DNA of 64,000 nt from Moritella sp. 5. Its GTDB lineage: Bacteria > Pseudomonadota > Gammaproteobacteria > Enterobacterales > Moritellaceae. Positions 36,056-45,241 of this stretch are shown piece after piece. The notes beneath the pieces are model-generated. The model searched no databases, was not told the DNA's origin, and saw nothing but the letters and a program-made list of their open reading frames with translations. The stretch's first letter is position 1. Each line of letters starts with the position of its first letter. Where the stretch lies: NCBI RefSeq assembly GCF_018219455.1, contig NZ_CP056122.1:1054001-1118000 (forward strand), given 5' to 3'. A program made the position numbers and the translations under genes.

Positions 36056-37942
36056 CTAATGTTCGTTTTCACGTAGCGCTCTAAAGCCAACATAATTAGC
36101 TTGGAAATCGGGTTCTAATGCTAAGCGGACATCAATTTGTGAAAGTCTTGGGGTAAAGTTCCAAGCGCCGCCTCTTGCGACTAAATCATTTCCACTCGTT
36201 AGTTCCCAAACGTTACCTACTGTATCATATAGGCCAAATTTATTGGCTTTAAATGATTGTACTGGCGCGGTGCTTTTATTCGACCATTGGCTACCACAGT
36301 AAGCGCAATTAGCTTTTGAGTTACCGGCATCGTTACCCCACCAGTAGTTGTCGCTACTGCCTGCTCGCGCTATATATTCCCATTCGCCGTTATTCGGTAA
36401 ACGGTATTTTTGACCTGTTGCTTTTGATAACCAAGCTAAGTATGCACTGGTATCGGCAGAGCTGATACAGACAACTGGATGCTCGTCGGTCTGAGCAAAA
36501 CCTGGTCGGCGCCAGTTTAAATTGACATTATATGTTTCTTTGCCGTAAACATACTCCACACAACCACTACCTGATTCTGCGGTTGTAATATAATTGCTGG
36601 CGTTAACAAAACGTTTAAAATCTGCGACAGTGATCGGATTCTTACCGACAGAGAAAGCTTTGATAGTTTGATTATTCGTTTTATCAACCGATGTTGTTAA
36701 TTGGCCACCTGGCACCGAAATTAATTCTGGACCGCGTTCACCAGAAGCTAATAAGTCTTGTACTGCTTGGCCATCTTGTAGTAAAACGGTGGCTTTCACT
36801 AATTTAGCTCTTACCATCATGTTGTTTTTTAATTTAACATTTTGTTCAAAATCTATGTAGTTCGATTTTTTTATTATTACATGGTGGGGACCTGGAGGCA
36901 GCATTACCGAAAGCTTGCTAGAACCATAGCTCACGCCATCAATGAATACTTCATCATCGTATTTGTTAGAGCGAATGGTGAGTTGATATAACGCATCTTT
37001 ATTGTCTTTATTGTCTTTATTGCTTTTATTATTTTTAAAATTTTTAAAATTTTTAAAATTATTTTTGATGGCGGGTAGTACCATTTGTGATGCTTGAGCA
37101 GCGCAATAACGAATTGCAATATTTAATAGCTTACACGCTTCATTTTTTGGTAGTACTCCTTGCATTGTTACTCGTATGGTTGAGCTATAAGTACCTTGCC
37201 CACTGAATTCGCCTGTTAATATTTTGTGACTTATCAGCTTTACATGCGCGCTGGAGTTGGCTTTAAATTTACTGACTAGTTTAGATTCTGTTACTGAGTT
37301 AAATACTGTATTCAAATATGACTTCGAAACCTCTTGCTTACTCAACCGGTTACTACGATCAATACATTTTATGAATGAAGTTTGTAGATCACAATTAATG
37401 CTTTGGCTAATATTTTGTGATTGAGTTTCTTCTATCTCATTTTTCAAACGACTAATACGTGCAATGTTTATCTCTTCACTGATTGTTTCACGTTGATTTA
37501 GTAGTCTAATGCGTTCAATGTTCTTTTCGGATAATTGTTTGCTCAGCTGCGCGAGGACTGTAACAGAACCTCTAATAAGTAGATTATTTTGTTCCTGCAG
37601 TTGAATTGCAGCACGATAGTTATTTTGTGATGTCGTGATATCTTGCATTGGGTTATCAATCATTAATTGATATTGGGCATTCATTTGGGCCAAAGCTTTC
37701 TCCGTCTTCTGGGTGAGCATTTTTTTTTGCATTCTTATATTTGTTAATTTGCTTTTCTCGATAGCTATATCGTCATTTATTACAGCAAGTAATTCGTTGA
37801 ATACGTCATATTCAGATTGAATACTTTTAAGTGCTATCTGTATATTAACCACTGTATTTTTTTGTTGTTCTATTTCAGTGGCTTGGGCTGTATTAATAAT
37901 TAGAACACAACTCACTGCAAGGACTCTTAAAGCAACACACAT
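36056..37942 (-). CDS. Secreted coiled-coil / PEGA / SUMF1-fold protein, copy 2
   Basis: A 628-residue paralogue of the neighbouring protein with the same order of parts: signal peptide (cleaved near NTAQATE), helical Gln/Lys-rich region, PEGA-type segment (VFIDGVSYGSSKLSVMLPPG) and SUMF1-fold C-terminus (NPITVADFKRFVNASNY, YRLPNNGEWEYIARAG, FGLYDTVGNVWEL, ARGGAWNF). It differs by an Asn/Lys/Phe-rich insert between the helical and PEGA parts (KNFKNFKNNKSNKDNKDNKD), encoded by 9-base repeats. It too lacks the catalytic cysteines expected after RGGAW. The promoter region was duplicated with the gene, so both copies may be expressed the same way. The upstream gap to ydiJ (37943-38266) is AT-rich, with promoters expected for both but no clear operator. 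Confidence 0.8.
   Translation of the reverse strand: MCVALRVLAVSCVLIINTAQATEIEQQKNTVVNIQIALKSIQSEYDVFNELLAVINDDIAIEKSKLTNIRMQKKMLTQKTEKALAQMNAQYQLMIDNPMQDITTSQNNYRAAIQLQEQNNLLIRGSVTVLAQLSKQLSEKNIERIRLLNQRETISEEINIARISRLKNEIEETQSQNISQSINCDLQTSFIKCIDRSNRLSKQEVSKSYLNTVFNSVTESKLVSKFKANSSAHVKLISHKILTGEFSGQGTYSSTIRVTMQGVLPKNEACKLLNIAIRYCAAQASQMVLPAIKNNFKNFKNFKNNKSNKDNKDNKDALYQLTIRSNKYDDEVFIDGVSYGSSKLSVMLPPGPHHVIIKKSNYIDFEQNVKLKNNMMVRAKLVKATVLLQDGQAVQDLLASGERGPELISVPGGQLTTSVDKTNNQTIKAFSVGKNPITVADFKRFVNASNYITTAESGSGCVEYVYGKETYNVNLNWRRPGFAQTDEHPVVCISSADTSAYLAWLSKATGQKYRLPNNGEWEYIARAGSSDNYWWGNDAGNSKANCAYCGSQWSNKSTAPVQSFKANKFGLYDTVGNVWELTSGNDLVARGGAWNFTPRLSQIDVRLALEPDFQANYVGFRALRENEH
36997..37070. repeat. 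In-frame 9-base tandem repeats in copy 2
   Basis: Two short arrays lie side by side: TTGTCTTTA repeated about three times, with a variant unit, and TTTTTAAAA repeated about three times. The unit is a multiple of three, so slippage would change the length of the Asn/Lys/Phe-rich linker without breaking the frame. Copy 1 has no such array. Confidence 0.75.
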
Positions 37943-38266
37943 TTTGAATACTTCCTAATAATGTTGTCTGAAATGACAATGAAATAACCCTCATTTACGC
38001 TCAGATCTGATCAACGTATAAGTTATGTAGTAAATGTCGTTTATGGAATTTTTCAAGGTTTAAACCACAAGCTAAACAATAGTTGATGTTACTATTATGT
38101 TATACAAAACGTATGTTGGCATTAAAATCGTTAATTTTAGGTGAATATCTTGCCTACATGGAGAGTCGTTATAAGAGAGATAAATTTAGCCTTTATCTAT
38201 GGGGGAGTAATTAATTCACCCATGTTACACTGTATTTAGTTGAAAATTGTCACAAGGGAATGGATG

Positions 38267-41200
38267 ATGATCCCCGTATTAAGTTATCAGGATGCTGTAA
38301 AATCAGAATATCTCGCTTTTTTGGCTGCGTTAGCGCAAAGTAAATTTAGTGGGGATATCGAAAAGTCGTATGCAAGTCGATTAGCAGTTGCGACAGATAA
38401 CAGTATTTATCAGTTGTTACCACAAGCCGTAATATTACCTCGTAATCATCAAGATTTAGTTATCATGACGACGCTGTCATTACAGGCCGAATTCAAAACG
38501 ATTACCTTCTCTCCACGTGGTGGTGGTACAGGTACTAATGGCCAGTCATTAACAGATGGTATCATTGTTGATATGTCACGACATATGAATAACATTATAG
38601 ATATCAATATTGAAGAGGGCTGGGTACAAGTTCAAACTGGTGTTGTTAAAGATCAACTGAACGAATTTCTTAAGCCCTATGGTTTCTTTTTCTCTCCTGA
38701 TTTATCAACCAGTAATCGCGCGACTATTGGTGGCATGATTAATACGGATGCTTCTGGCCAAGGGTCATTAAAATACGGAAAAACCAGTGACCATGTACTG
38801 TCTGTTTCGGCTGTATTAATGGATGGCACCGAATTGGTGACGACAAGCCTGTCTGCTGAACAAGTGCAGGACCAAGCTCAGAATAATAATTATTTTGGTA
38901 AGGTTTGCCATCAAGTTATTGATACGATTACGCATAAGCAGCAAAAAATTGCAGACACCTTTCCACCATTAAACCGTTTTCTTACTGGCTATGATTTAGT
39001 CCACCTTTATGATAAAAGCACGGATGAATTTGATTTAGGGCGGATCTTGTGTGGCTCTGAAGGATCACTTGCATTTATTAGCGAAGCGAAACTTAATTTA
39101 ACACCCATTCCAAAATATCGCTGTTTGGTCAATGTAAAATATGACAGCTTTGACTCTGCCCTACGTAATGCACCATTTTTAATTAAAGCCAATGCACTGT
39201 CGGTAGAAACTGTTGATTCGGTGGTATTAAATTTAGCTAAACAAGACATCGTTTGGCATTCAGTCAAATCACTGATCACTGATATACCCAATAAAGAAAT
39301 GCAAGGTATTAACTTTGTAGAGTTTGCCGAAGATGATGGTGATATTCAGCAACAAAAAATAGACTATTTAACGGCTGAACTTGACCGTCTGATGGCTGCG
39401 GGCGAAGCGGGTGTTATTGGTTATCAAGTCTGTGATCAGTTAAGCGATGTATTGAAAATATACGGCATGCGTAAAAAAGCGGTTGGTTTGCTCGGGGCAA
39501 CAAAAGGTCAAGCTAAACCACTCGCGTTTGCTGAAGATACCGCCGTGCCGCCTGAAAATCTTGCAGACTATATTGTTGAGTTCAGAGCCTTACTAGATAG
39601 CTATAACCTTCATTACGGCATGTTTGGGCATGTTGATGCGGGCGTTCTACATGTACGTCCAGCACTCGATATGCTTGATCCTCAGCAAGAAGTTACCCTA
39701 CGTGAAATATCAGATAAAGTAGTGGCTCTAACGGCGAAATATAGAGGGCTGATGTGGGGTGAACATGGCAGAGGTTTCCGTTCTGAGTACGGCCCAGAAT
39801 TCTTCGGTGATGAATTGTTTACTGAATTACGTAAGATTAAAGCCGCGTTCGACCCTGATAATCGTTTAAATCCAGGTAAAATATGTACGCCAATTAATAG
39901 CGATGCAAAGCTTGTTTCTGTTGATGCGAAAAAGCGCGGTGCTTTTGATCGTCAAATACCCATTTCAATCCGTGAAAGTTTCACAAAGTCCATTGATTGT
40001 AACGGTAATGGCTTATGTTTTAACTATGATACCAAAAGTCCTATGTGCCCTTCCTTTAAGCATACTGGCGATCGTCGTCATTCGCCAAAAGGCCGTGCTG
40101 GTTTAATGCGCGAATGGTTACGTCAATTGTCTTGCCATGAGATGAATGAGCAAGAACTAGGTCAGCAATTAGCGGTACAGAAAAATGGTGTTTCGACGTT
40201 TACTATGCGTTTAAAAAACAGTTGGAACAAAGCGCGTGGTAGTTATGATTTTTCACATGAAGTCATGGACGCGATGCAAGGTTGCTTGGCATGTAAAGCA
40301 TGTACAGTTCAATGTCCTGTAAAAGTGGATGTACCTGAGTTTAGATCGCGATTTATAGATCAATACCACAGCCGCTATATGCGTCCCGTTAAAGATTTTG
40401 CAGTTGGATATTCAGAAAGCTACACCCCAATGATGGCTAAGATGCCGAACTTCTTTAATTTTTGGTTAGGGCAAGATTGGTTGCAAAGCGCAGTAAAACA
40501 TACAATCGGCATGGTTGATATTCCGTTATTAAGTACACCAACCTTATCGGAGTCATTACGTGGACATTATGCGCAAAGTTTTGACTTGGCATTTTTACAG
40601 CGATTAAGCGCGGAAGATAAAGCGCAGCATGTCTTAATTGTACAAGACCCGTTTACCAGTTTTTATGAAGCTGAATTAGTGGCATCACTGGTGAACCTGG
40701 TTGAAAAACTGGGCTTGAAACCAGTAATATTACCGTTCAAACCAAATGGTAAACCGCAACATGTGAAAGGCTTCTTGGCTAAATTTGCTAAAACAGCACA
40801 AACGGCCGCTGACTTTTTAAATTCGCTACACGCCTTAGGTATCCCAATGGTCGGTGTAGAGCCTGCATTGGTGCTTTGTTATCGTGATGAATACAAACAA
40901 GCACTCGCTGATAAACGCGGAGACTTCTCTGTTCAGCTTATTCAAGAGTGGTTATTAAACGATAAGGTGCAAACTAATTTGAGTAAGTTAGCTAAGCGTG
41001 ATGACGCTCAACCTTATTATCTATTCGCCCACTGTACTGAAAAAACCAATAAGCCAACGGCTGAACAAGAGTGGCAACGTGTATTTAATGGTTTTGGTTT
41101 AGCATTAGAGACGGTTGCGACTGGTTGCTGTGGCATGGCTGGAAGTTATGGGCATGATGCTAAGAATGTAGCCGCATCAAAATCCATTTACACCCAAAGT

Positions 41201-41335
41201 TGGAAACATGCCTTGGCACAACGAGATCCTTCGCGTTGCTTAGCAACGGGGTACTCTTGTCGAAGCCAGGTTAAACGGATTGATGAAGTACGGCTGAACC
41301 ATCCTGTTAAAGCGTTATTAGGTGCTTTAAATTAG
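38267..41335 (+). CDS. ydiJ: FAD/Fe-S D-2-hydroxyacid dehydrogenase, YdiJ type
   Basis: A 1022-residue flavin and iron-sulfur enzyme closely like E. coli YdiJ, reported as a D-2-hydroxyglutarate dehydrogenase. Residues about 50-280 bind FAD (FSPRGGGTGTNGQSLTDG, LSTSNRATIGGMINTDASG), about 290-560 form the FAD-oxidase C-terminal domain (GMFGHVDAGVLHVRP, WGEHGRGFRSEYGPEFFG), then come ferredoxin-type cysteines (CLACKACTVQCPVKVD near residue 675) and a CCG-type domain (GCCGMAGSYGHD near residue 957). The start at 38267 agrees with E. coli (MIPQ...) and with the vestigial copy upstream; an ATG one codon earlier is in frame. It is divergent from the SUMF1/PEGA pair. Confidence 0.95.
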   Translation: MIPVLSYQDAVKSEYLAFLAALAQSKFSGDIEKSYASRLAVATDNSIYQLLPQAVILPRNHQDLVIMTTLSLQAEFKTITFSPRGGGTGTNGQSLTDGIIVDMSRHMNNIIDINIEEGWVQVQTGVVKDQLNEFLKPYGFFFSPDLSTSNRATIGGMINTDASGQGSLKYGKTSDHVLSVSAVLMDGTELVTTSLSAEQVQDQAQNNNYFGKVCHQVIDTITHKQQKIADTFPPLNRFLTGYDLVHLYDKSTDEFDLGRILCGSEGSLAFISEAKLNLTPIPKYRCLVNVKYDSFDSALRNAPFLIKANALSVETVDSVVLNLAKQDIVWHSVKSLITDIPNKEMQGINFVEFAEDDGDIQQQKIDYLTAELDRLMAAGEAGVIGYQVCDQLSDVLKIYGMRKKAVGLLGATKGQAKPLAFAEDTAVPPENLADYIVEFRALLDSYNLHYGMFGHVDAGVLHVRPALDMLDPQQEVTLREISDKVVALTAKYRGLMWGEHGRGFRSEYGPEFFGDELFTELRKIKAAFDPDNRLNPGKICTPINSDAKLVSVDAKKRGAFDRQIPISIRESFTKSIDCNGNGLCFNYDTKSPMCPSFKHTGDRRHSPKGRAGLMREWLRQLSCHEMNEQELGQQLAVQKNGVSTFTMRLKNSWNKARGSYDFSHEVMDAMQGCLACKACTVQCPVKVDVPEFRSRFIDQYHSRYMRPVKDFAVGYSESYTPMMAKMPNFFNFWLGQDWLQSAVKHTIGMVDIPLLSTPTLSESLRGHYAQSFDLAFLQRLSAEDKAQHVLIVQDPFTSFYEAELVASLVNLVEKLGLKPVILPFKPNGKPQHVKGFLAKFAKTAQTAADFLNSLHALGIPMVGVEPALVLCYRDEYKQALADKRGDFSVQLIQEWLLNDKVQTNLSKLAKRDDAQPYYLFAHCTEKTNKPTAEQEWQRVFNGFGLALETVATGCCGMAGSYGHDAKNVAASKSIYTQSWKHALAQRDPSRCLATGYSCRSQVKRIDEVRLNHPVKALLGALN

Positions 41336-41525
41336 TCATTACTAAGTATGAGTGGTATTAGTTGTTAATAATATGCTACTCATACCTTCTCCACCTTTAG
41401 TGTTTAGCTAAGTGCCATTTTATAACGCATTGTCGCATTTCTCTTTTTTTTGACACATTTCTTGATATTGGCAGCGTATGCTGTTGTTGCAATTCAAGTC
41501 TGTCTAGAACAAAAGGAAGATGTTC

Positions 41526-42695
41526 ATGCCTATTACATTACCAATCAAACGACAATTTAAATTATCGCTAAAACTCTCTGGTGTTTTATTGGCGACAAGT
41601 ATGTTTTCTGGCTGTGCATCTATGGCCGATTTTACCAATAATGCCAATAGTTTTGTTATGTCAGAAGCGGCGCTCGAAGAAATGAATACGGTAAATGCTG
41701 CGATGAATGCGGTAGAGGTTTTATATCAACGTGGTGATAAACAAGATCTTGCTTATTACTCACCAATTAATTTTGAAATCGCGGTTAAAAAACGTGAAAA
41801 GTTATTGAAAATGTATGAGAACTATACGCCTAATAACGGTGGTTGGTTTTCTAATTCGGGCAGTGAAGATATTGAAACTGAATCGGCGCTATTTGTGCTG
41901 AGTATGAATAAAGCATTTCAGGCTAAACTTATCACTGCACCATTGCTATCAACGATCCGTGACCATGATGAATTTATTCATAATGTTGATATGAATGGCT
42001 TTGGTGCACGCCTTAGAAAATTACGAGACTTGACTATTCAGTTTGCGAGCCTCATTGAAAATCGAGGTTCTGGATTAGGTTTAGAGCATCAAAAAACTAA
42101 ATTAGAGCGTGATTATAAGGCGCTCGAAATTGATATAATAAAACGTAAAATATTACGTTTACCAACGTCTGAATTTAATTTACTCGATCAGGAAATAATT
42201 CCAGAAAGCTATAATCGAGCACTGAATAGCTTATATAGTTTAGAGCGGTTAATTGAAACCGATCCACGTGATAATACCGCGATTCAACAACAATTAACGG
42301 CGAGTCACAATAAAATAAAGCAAGCAGACAGTATTGCGAAAGAAGTGATTTGGGTTAAGTCGAGAATTGAAACATCGGCTGAACGGGTTGTGATAAATTA
42401 CCGTGACCACTTAAGCTCGTTAAATAGCTATTTAGGTACGGAAAACTTAACCTCATTGGATTTTCAATCACAGGTGAGTGGTATAAAAGATGCGGTTGCA
42501 TCGAAACTATCACAACGAGACAAAGAAAAAGTACGTAATGACCGACATTTACGCAATCAACTTGCAGAGTTAGGTCGTTTGTTAACGGGACAGGATATGA
42601 GTAAATACAGTATCTCACAGCAAGTGGATAACCTTATTTTTGCTGCTCGCACATTGGTTGATGGGAGTGTTGATACACCGTTAGCACAGCGTTAA
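41526..42695 (+). CDS. Predicted lipoprotein, helical, unknown function
   Basis: A 389-residue protein with a signal ending in the lipobox MFSGC (Cys near residue 30). The rest is largely helical and charged with likely coiled-coil segments (for example EHQKTKLERDYKALEIDIIK near residue 190). I do not recognise the family. AAAGGAAG fits the ATG at 41526; the ATG at 41520 would overlap that site. It follows ydiJ by about 190 bases without obvious linkage. Confidence 0.72.
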   Translation: MPITLPIKRQFKLSLKLSGVLLATSMFSGCASMADFTNNANSFVMSEAALEEMNTVNAAMNAVEVLYQRGDKQDLAYYSPINFEIAVKKREKLLKMYENYTPNNGGWFSNSGSEDIETESALFVLSMNKAFQAKLITAPLLSTIRDHDEFIHNVDMNGFGARLRKLRDLTIQFASLIENRGSGLGLEHQKTKLERDYKALEIDIIKRKILRLPTSEFNLLDQEIIPESYNRALNSLYSLERLIETDPRDNTAIQQQLTASHNKIKQADSIAKEVIWVKSRIETSAERVVINYRDHLSSLNSYLGTENLTSLDFQSQVSGIKDAVASKLSQRDKEKVRNDRHLRNQLAELGRLLTGQDMSKYSISQQVDNLIFAARTLVDGSVDTPLAQR

Positions 42696-42704
42696 TCGTG
42701 TCGT

Positions 42705-42773
42705 TATACCCATGTTATTTCAAGATGGGCACGAGAGTATGTATTATCAGCTCATCTTGAGATTGTATTTATA
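42705..42773. repeat. Intergenic palindromic repeat, copy A
   Basis: TATACC-CATGTTATTTCAAGATG (42705-42727) is answered by CATCTTGAGATTGTATTTATA (42753-42773). Pattern and ends resemble the element at 53784-53845, so this looks like a small dispersed palindromic repeat, here between convergent genes where it could also terminate transcription. Confidence 0.55.
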
Positions 42774-43650
42774 CTGGTGTTACACTTAAAATAGTTGTTA
42801 GTGTGTGGCTGGCTCCTGGCGCCATGGTCACCGCATTCTCACCTATAATTGCGGGTTCTAAACAAAACATAGTTTGATAACCGTCGTCAGGCATATCCAC
42901 AAATGCTTTTGCACCCGCTTCCCAAGGGTTCCAAACAACCATTGCATTGTTACCTTCGTTCTTGATCTTGATCTGATGTTGTTTATCATTTAGTTTAATG
43001 ATTGCGCTTGGGTTTTTACAAACGATATCAATATGGCCATCCAATGTGCGAGTCGTTTTAGCATCATTATCTAGCCCATCAACGGATACTGCATCAGGTT
43101 GTGATATCTGAAAGTAACTGTGTAATGCACCACCATAATCAAAACTGTCATTACCCGTATTATGGGTGGTGAGGTTTATCGTTAATGTATCGCTGATAAT
43201 AAACTCAGCAATAAGCTTAAAGCTATGTGGCCATAATCGTTTGCTTTCAGGATTTTCTGTTAGTTGTAAACGGATATGGCAGGCATCATCATTGCTTTGG
43301 CTCTCAAGTAATTGCCAATGATGATTTCGAGCAAAACCGTGGGAGGGGAAATCTTGTGTTTGTGCAAGAGGCTGTACTGTCGGGCTGTCCTTTGCTGGAC
43401 CAAACCAAGGCCAGCAAATAGGCACACCACCTCGAATGGCTTTTACACCATTAAAAATAGCATTATCACTCATCCAAATTACAGGGGCAGAATTGGTTGG
43501 TGTGAAGCTAAGTAGATGCGCACCAAACAAACTGATATGTGCAGCCGCTTTTGGATGTGCAACATGAAGATATTTAAGACCGTTACTTGTGACTAACTGA
43601 ATATGCTCAGTTAACTTAATTTGATCCGTGATTGTATTGCGATATGACAT
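42769..43650 (-). CDS. D-hexose-6-phosphate mutarotase (YeaD family)
   Basis: A 293-residue aldose 1-epimerase-fold protein. Marks of the YeaD family are AAAHISLFGAHLLSFTP, VKAIRGGVPICWPWFGPA, SHGFARNHHW, GALHSYFQIS and MPDDGYQTMFCLEPA. It interconverts anomers of glucose 6-phosphate-type sugars in E. coli relatives. The start at 43650 (MSYRNTITD) is preferred; a longer frame adds 18 residues overlapping a hairpin. It follows gapA on the same strand, as in E. coli (gapA-yeaD), with a hairpin between. Confidence 0.88.
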   Translation of the reverse strand: MSYRNTITDQIKLTEHIQLVTSNGLKYLHVAHPKAAAHISLFGAHLLSFTPTNSAPVIWMSDNAIFNGVKAIRGGVPICWPWFGPAKDSPTVQPLAQTQDFPSHGFARNHHWQLLESQSNDDACHIRLQLTENPESKRLWPHSFKLIAEFIISDTLTINLTTHNTGNDSFDYGGALHSYFQISQPDAVSVDGLDNDAKTTRTLDGHIDIVCKNPSAIIKLNDKQHQIKIKNEGNNAMVVWNPWEAGAKAFVDMPDDGYQTMFCLEPAIIGENAVTMAPGASHTLTTILSVTPV

Positions 43651-43667
43651 AAGTCCCCAAAATAGAA

Positions 43668-43692
43668 AAGGCGACCTATTGGCCGCCTTTAC
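43668..43692 (-). terminator. Hairpin between gapA and the mutarotase gene
   Basis: AAAGGCGACC pairs with GGCCGCCTTT with one mismatch around TATT. On the minus strand a T-rich run follows. It may attenuate transcription from gapA into the mutarotase gene. Confidence 0.5.
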
Positions 43693-43732
43693 ATTATAAT
43701 TCAATTAACTTTGAATTATTAATCAAGTTTGA

Positions 43733-44746
43733 TTATTTAGCGTTCATAAGTAGAACAGCGTTATCTAGCATACGGTTAGAGAAGCCCCACTCATTGTCGT
43801 ACCAAGACATAACTTTAACAAGTTTACCTTGAACTTTAGTTTGAGTCGCATCAAAGTTAGATGTGTGTGCATCGTGGTTGAAGTCACTAGAAACTAGAGG
43901 CTCTAAGTTAACAGCTAGTGCGCGCGCTAGGATTGGATCCGCAGCTACTGCATCTGTGATAAGTTGGTTGATTTCTTCTGGTGTAGTATCACGGCCAGCT
44001 TCAAATGTAAGGTCAACTAGAGAAACGTTGATTGTTGGTACACGTACAGCCATACCTTGGAATTTGCCTTGTAGTTCAGGAACTACTAGGCCAACAGCTG
44101 CAGCAGCGCCAGTACCAGTTGGGATCATGTTTTGTGCAGCAGCACGAGCACGGTATAGATCTGTGTGATATACATCAGATAGACGTTGATCATTTGTGTA
44201 AGCATGAATAGTCGTCATCATACCGCTAACGATACCAACGTTATCATTTAAGATTTTAGCAATTGGCGCTAGGCAGTTAGTTGTACATGAAGCGTTTGAA
44301 ACAACTGTCATGTCAGCTGTTAATACGTCTTGGTTAACACCATAAACGATTGTTGCGTCAACGTTTTTACCAGGAGCAGAGATTAGTACTTTTTTAGCGC
44401 CACCATCTAAGTGAGCTTGACAAGCTTCTTTACTCGTGAAGATACCAGTACATTCAAGTACTACATCAACACCTAATTCACCCCAAGGTAGATCTTTTGG
44501 ATTACGCTCTGAGAACGTTTGGATGCGATCGCCGTTGATGATTAGTGCTTCAGCATCAAAATCAACAGTACCAGGGAAACGACCATGTGCAGTATCATAT
44601 TTAGTTAGGTGAGCATTGATTTTTGAATCACCTAGATCGTTGATTGCAACGATTTCTAGATCTTGCTCTTTACCACCTTCGTAGAATGCACGAAGTACGT
44701 TTCTGCCGATTCGACCATAACCATTGATTGCTACTTTAATTGTCAT
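43733..44746 (-). CDS. gapA: Glyceraldehyde-3-phosphate dehydrogenase
   Basis: A 337-residue NAD-dependent glycolytic enzyme. The Rossmann start is [18 protein letters not shown], the catalytic cysteine is in [12 protein letters not shown] (near residue 155), and the substrate-site threonine/arginine regions are HAYTNDQR and [11 protein letters not shown]; the C-terminus is [13 protein letters not shown]. Codon choice looks highly biased, as expected of an abundant protein. The 495-base upstream gap to the divergent MalQ-like gene (44747-45241) is AT-rich and should hold its promoter; I saw no coding sequence or clear RNA there. Confidence 0.98.
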   Translation of the reverse strand: MTIKVAINGYGRIGRNVLRAFYEGGKEQDLEIVAINDLGDSKINAHLTKYDTAHGRFPGTVDFDAEALIINGDRIQTFSERNPKDLPWGELGVDVVLECTGIFTSKEACQAHLDGGAKKVLISAPGKNVDATIVYGVNQDVLTADMTVVSNASCTTNCLAPIAKILNDNVGIVSGMMTTIHAYTNDQRLSDVYHTDLYRARAAAQNMIPTGTGAAAAVGLVVPELQGKFQGMAVRVPTINVSLVDLTFEAGRDTTPEEINQLITDAVAADPILARALAVNLEPLVSSDFNHDAHTSNFDATQTKVQGKLVKVMSWYDNEWGFSNRMLDNAVLLMNAK

Positions 44747-45241
44747 AACTTGTATCCATTAAATTAAATGTAAGTTTGAATTAATAATCTTGCTTGGTTG
44801 TAAATTTACAAGATTTTGATAGAAAGACAAGAATAAATACCAAAATGTATGCGTTGAATCACAAAATGTTGCAAATTTACGAAAATTATCTGATTTATGT
44901 CAATTGTGTATATGTTTTTGTACTATTTATTACAAAAAATAAATAACCTAGATCACAAATTGAGATCATAGACCGCTATATTGGCATGGGTATTTCCCTG
45001 AAATGTTTTTTGATTTCATTTGTAACCGTCAACATCCTGACTAAGTGTCTTATTTGTATCATTTTTAAATCGATAGATAAAATTAAGATGCATTTGTTTG
45101 AATAATACAAATATTCACTTTAGCGGAGTATAGACAAGTGTAGATAAAAACCAATTAACCGCATTATTGTTATACGGAGTATTCTCGCATCTTAATAGTG
45201 ATAGCGTATAATGGTGCTAGGTTTACTATTTAAGGTGTCAA
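44747..45241. other. Long intergenic region between gapA and the MalQ-like gene
   Basis: This 495-base AT-rich gap separates two divergent genes and should hold both promoters. I found no frame of note, no strong hairpin and no recognised operator. TAAGGTG just before 45242 is the likely ribosome binding site of the right-hand gene. Confidence 0.5.

Larger units (their letters stand above)
35960..38302. repeat. Right copy of the 2.3-kb tandem duplication
   Basis: This copy holds the terminator, the longer SUMF1/PEGA gene, its upstream region and the first codons of the intact ydiJ. Upstream non-coding matches to the left copy include AACGTATAAGTTATGTAGTAA and AGCCTTTATCTATGGG. Limits are approximate. 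Confidence 0.8.

Noticed and set aside
36997-37070. CRISPR array
   Set aside because: Repeats are 9 bases, directly adjacent and in frame within a coding sequence; no spacers or cas genes.
33727-37942. Sulfatase-activating formylglycine-generating enzymes
   Set aside because: The fold is present, but the catalytic cysteines after RGGAW are missing and no sulfatase gene is nearby.
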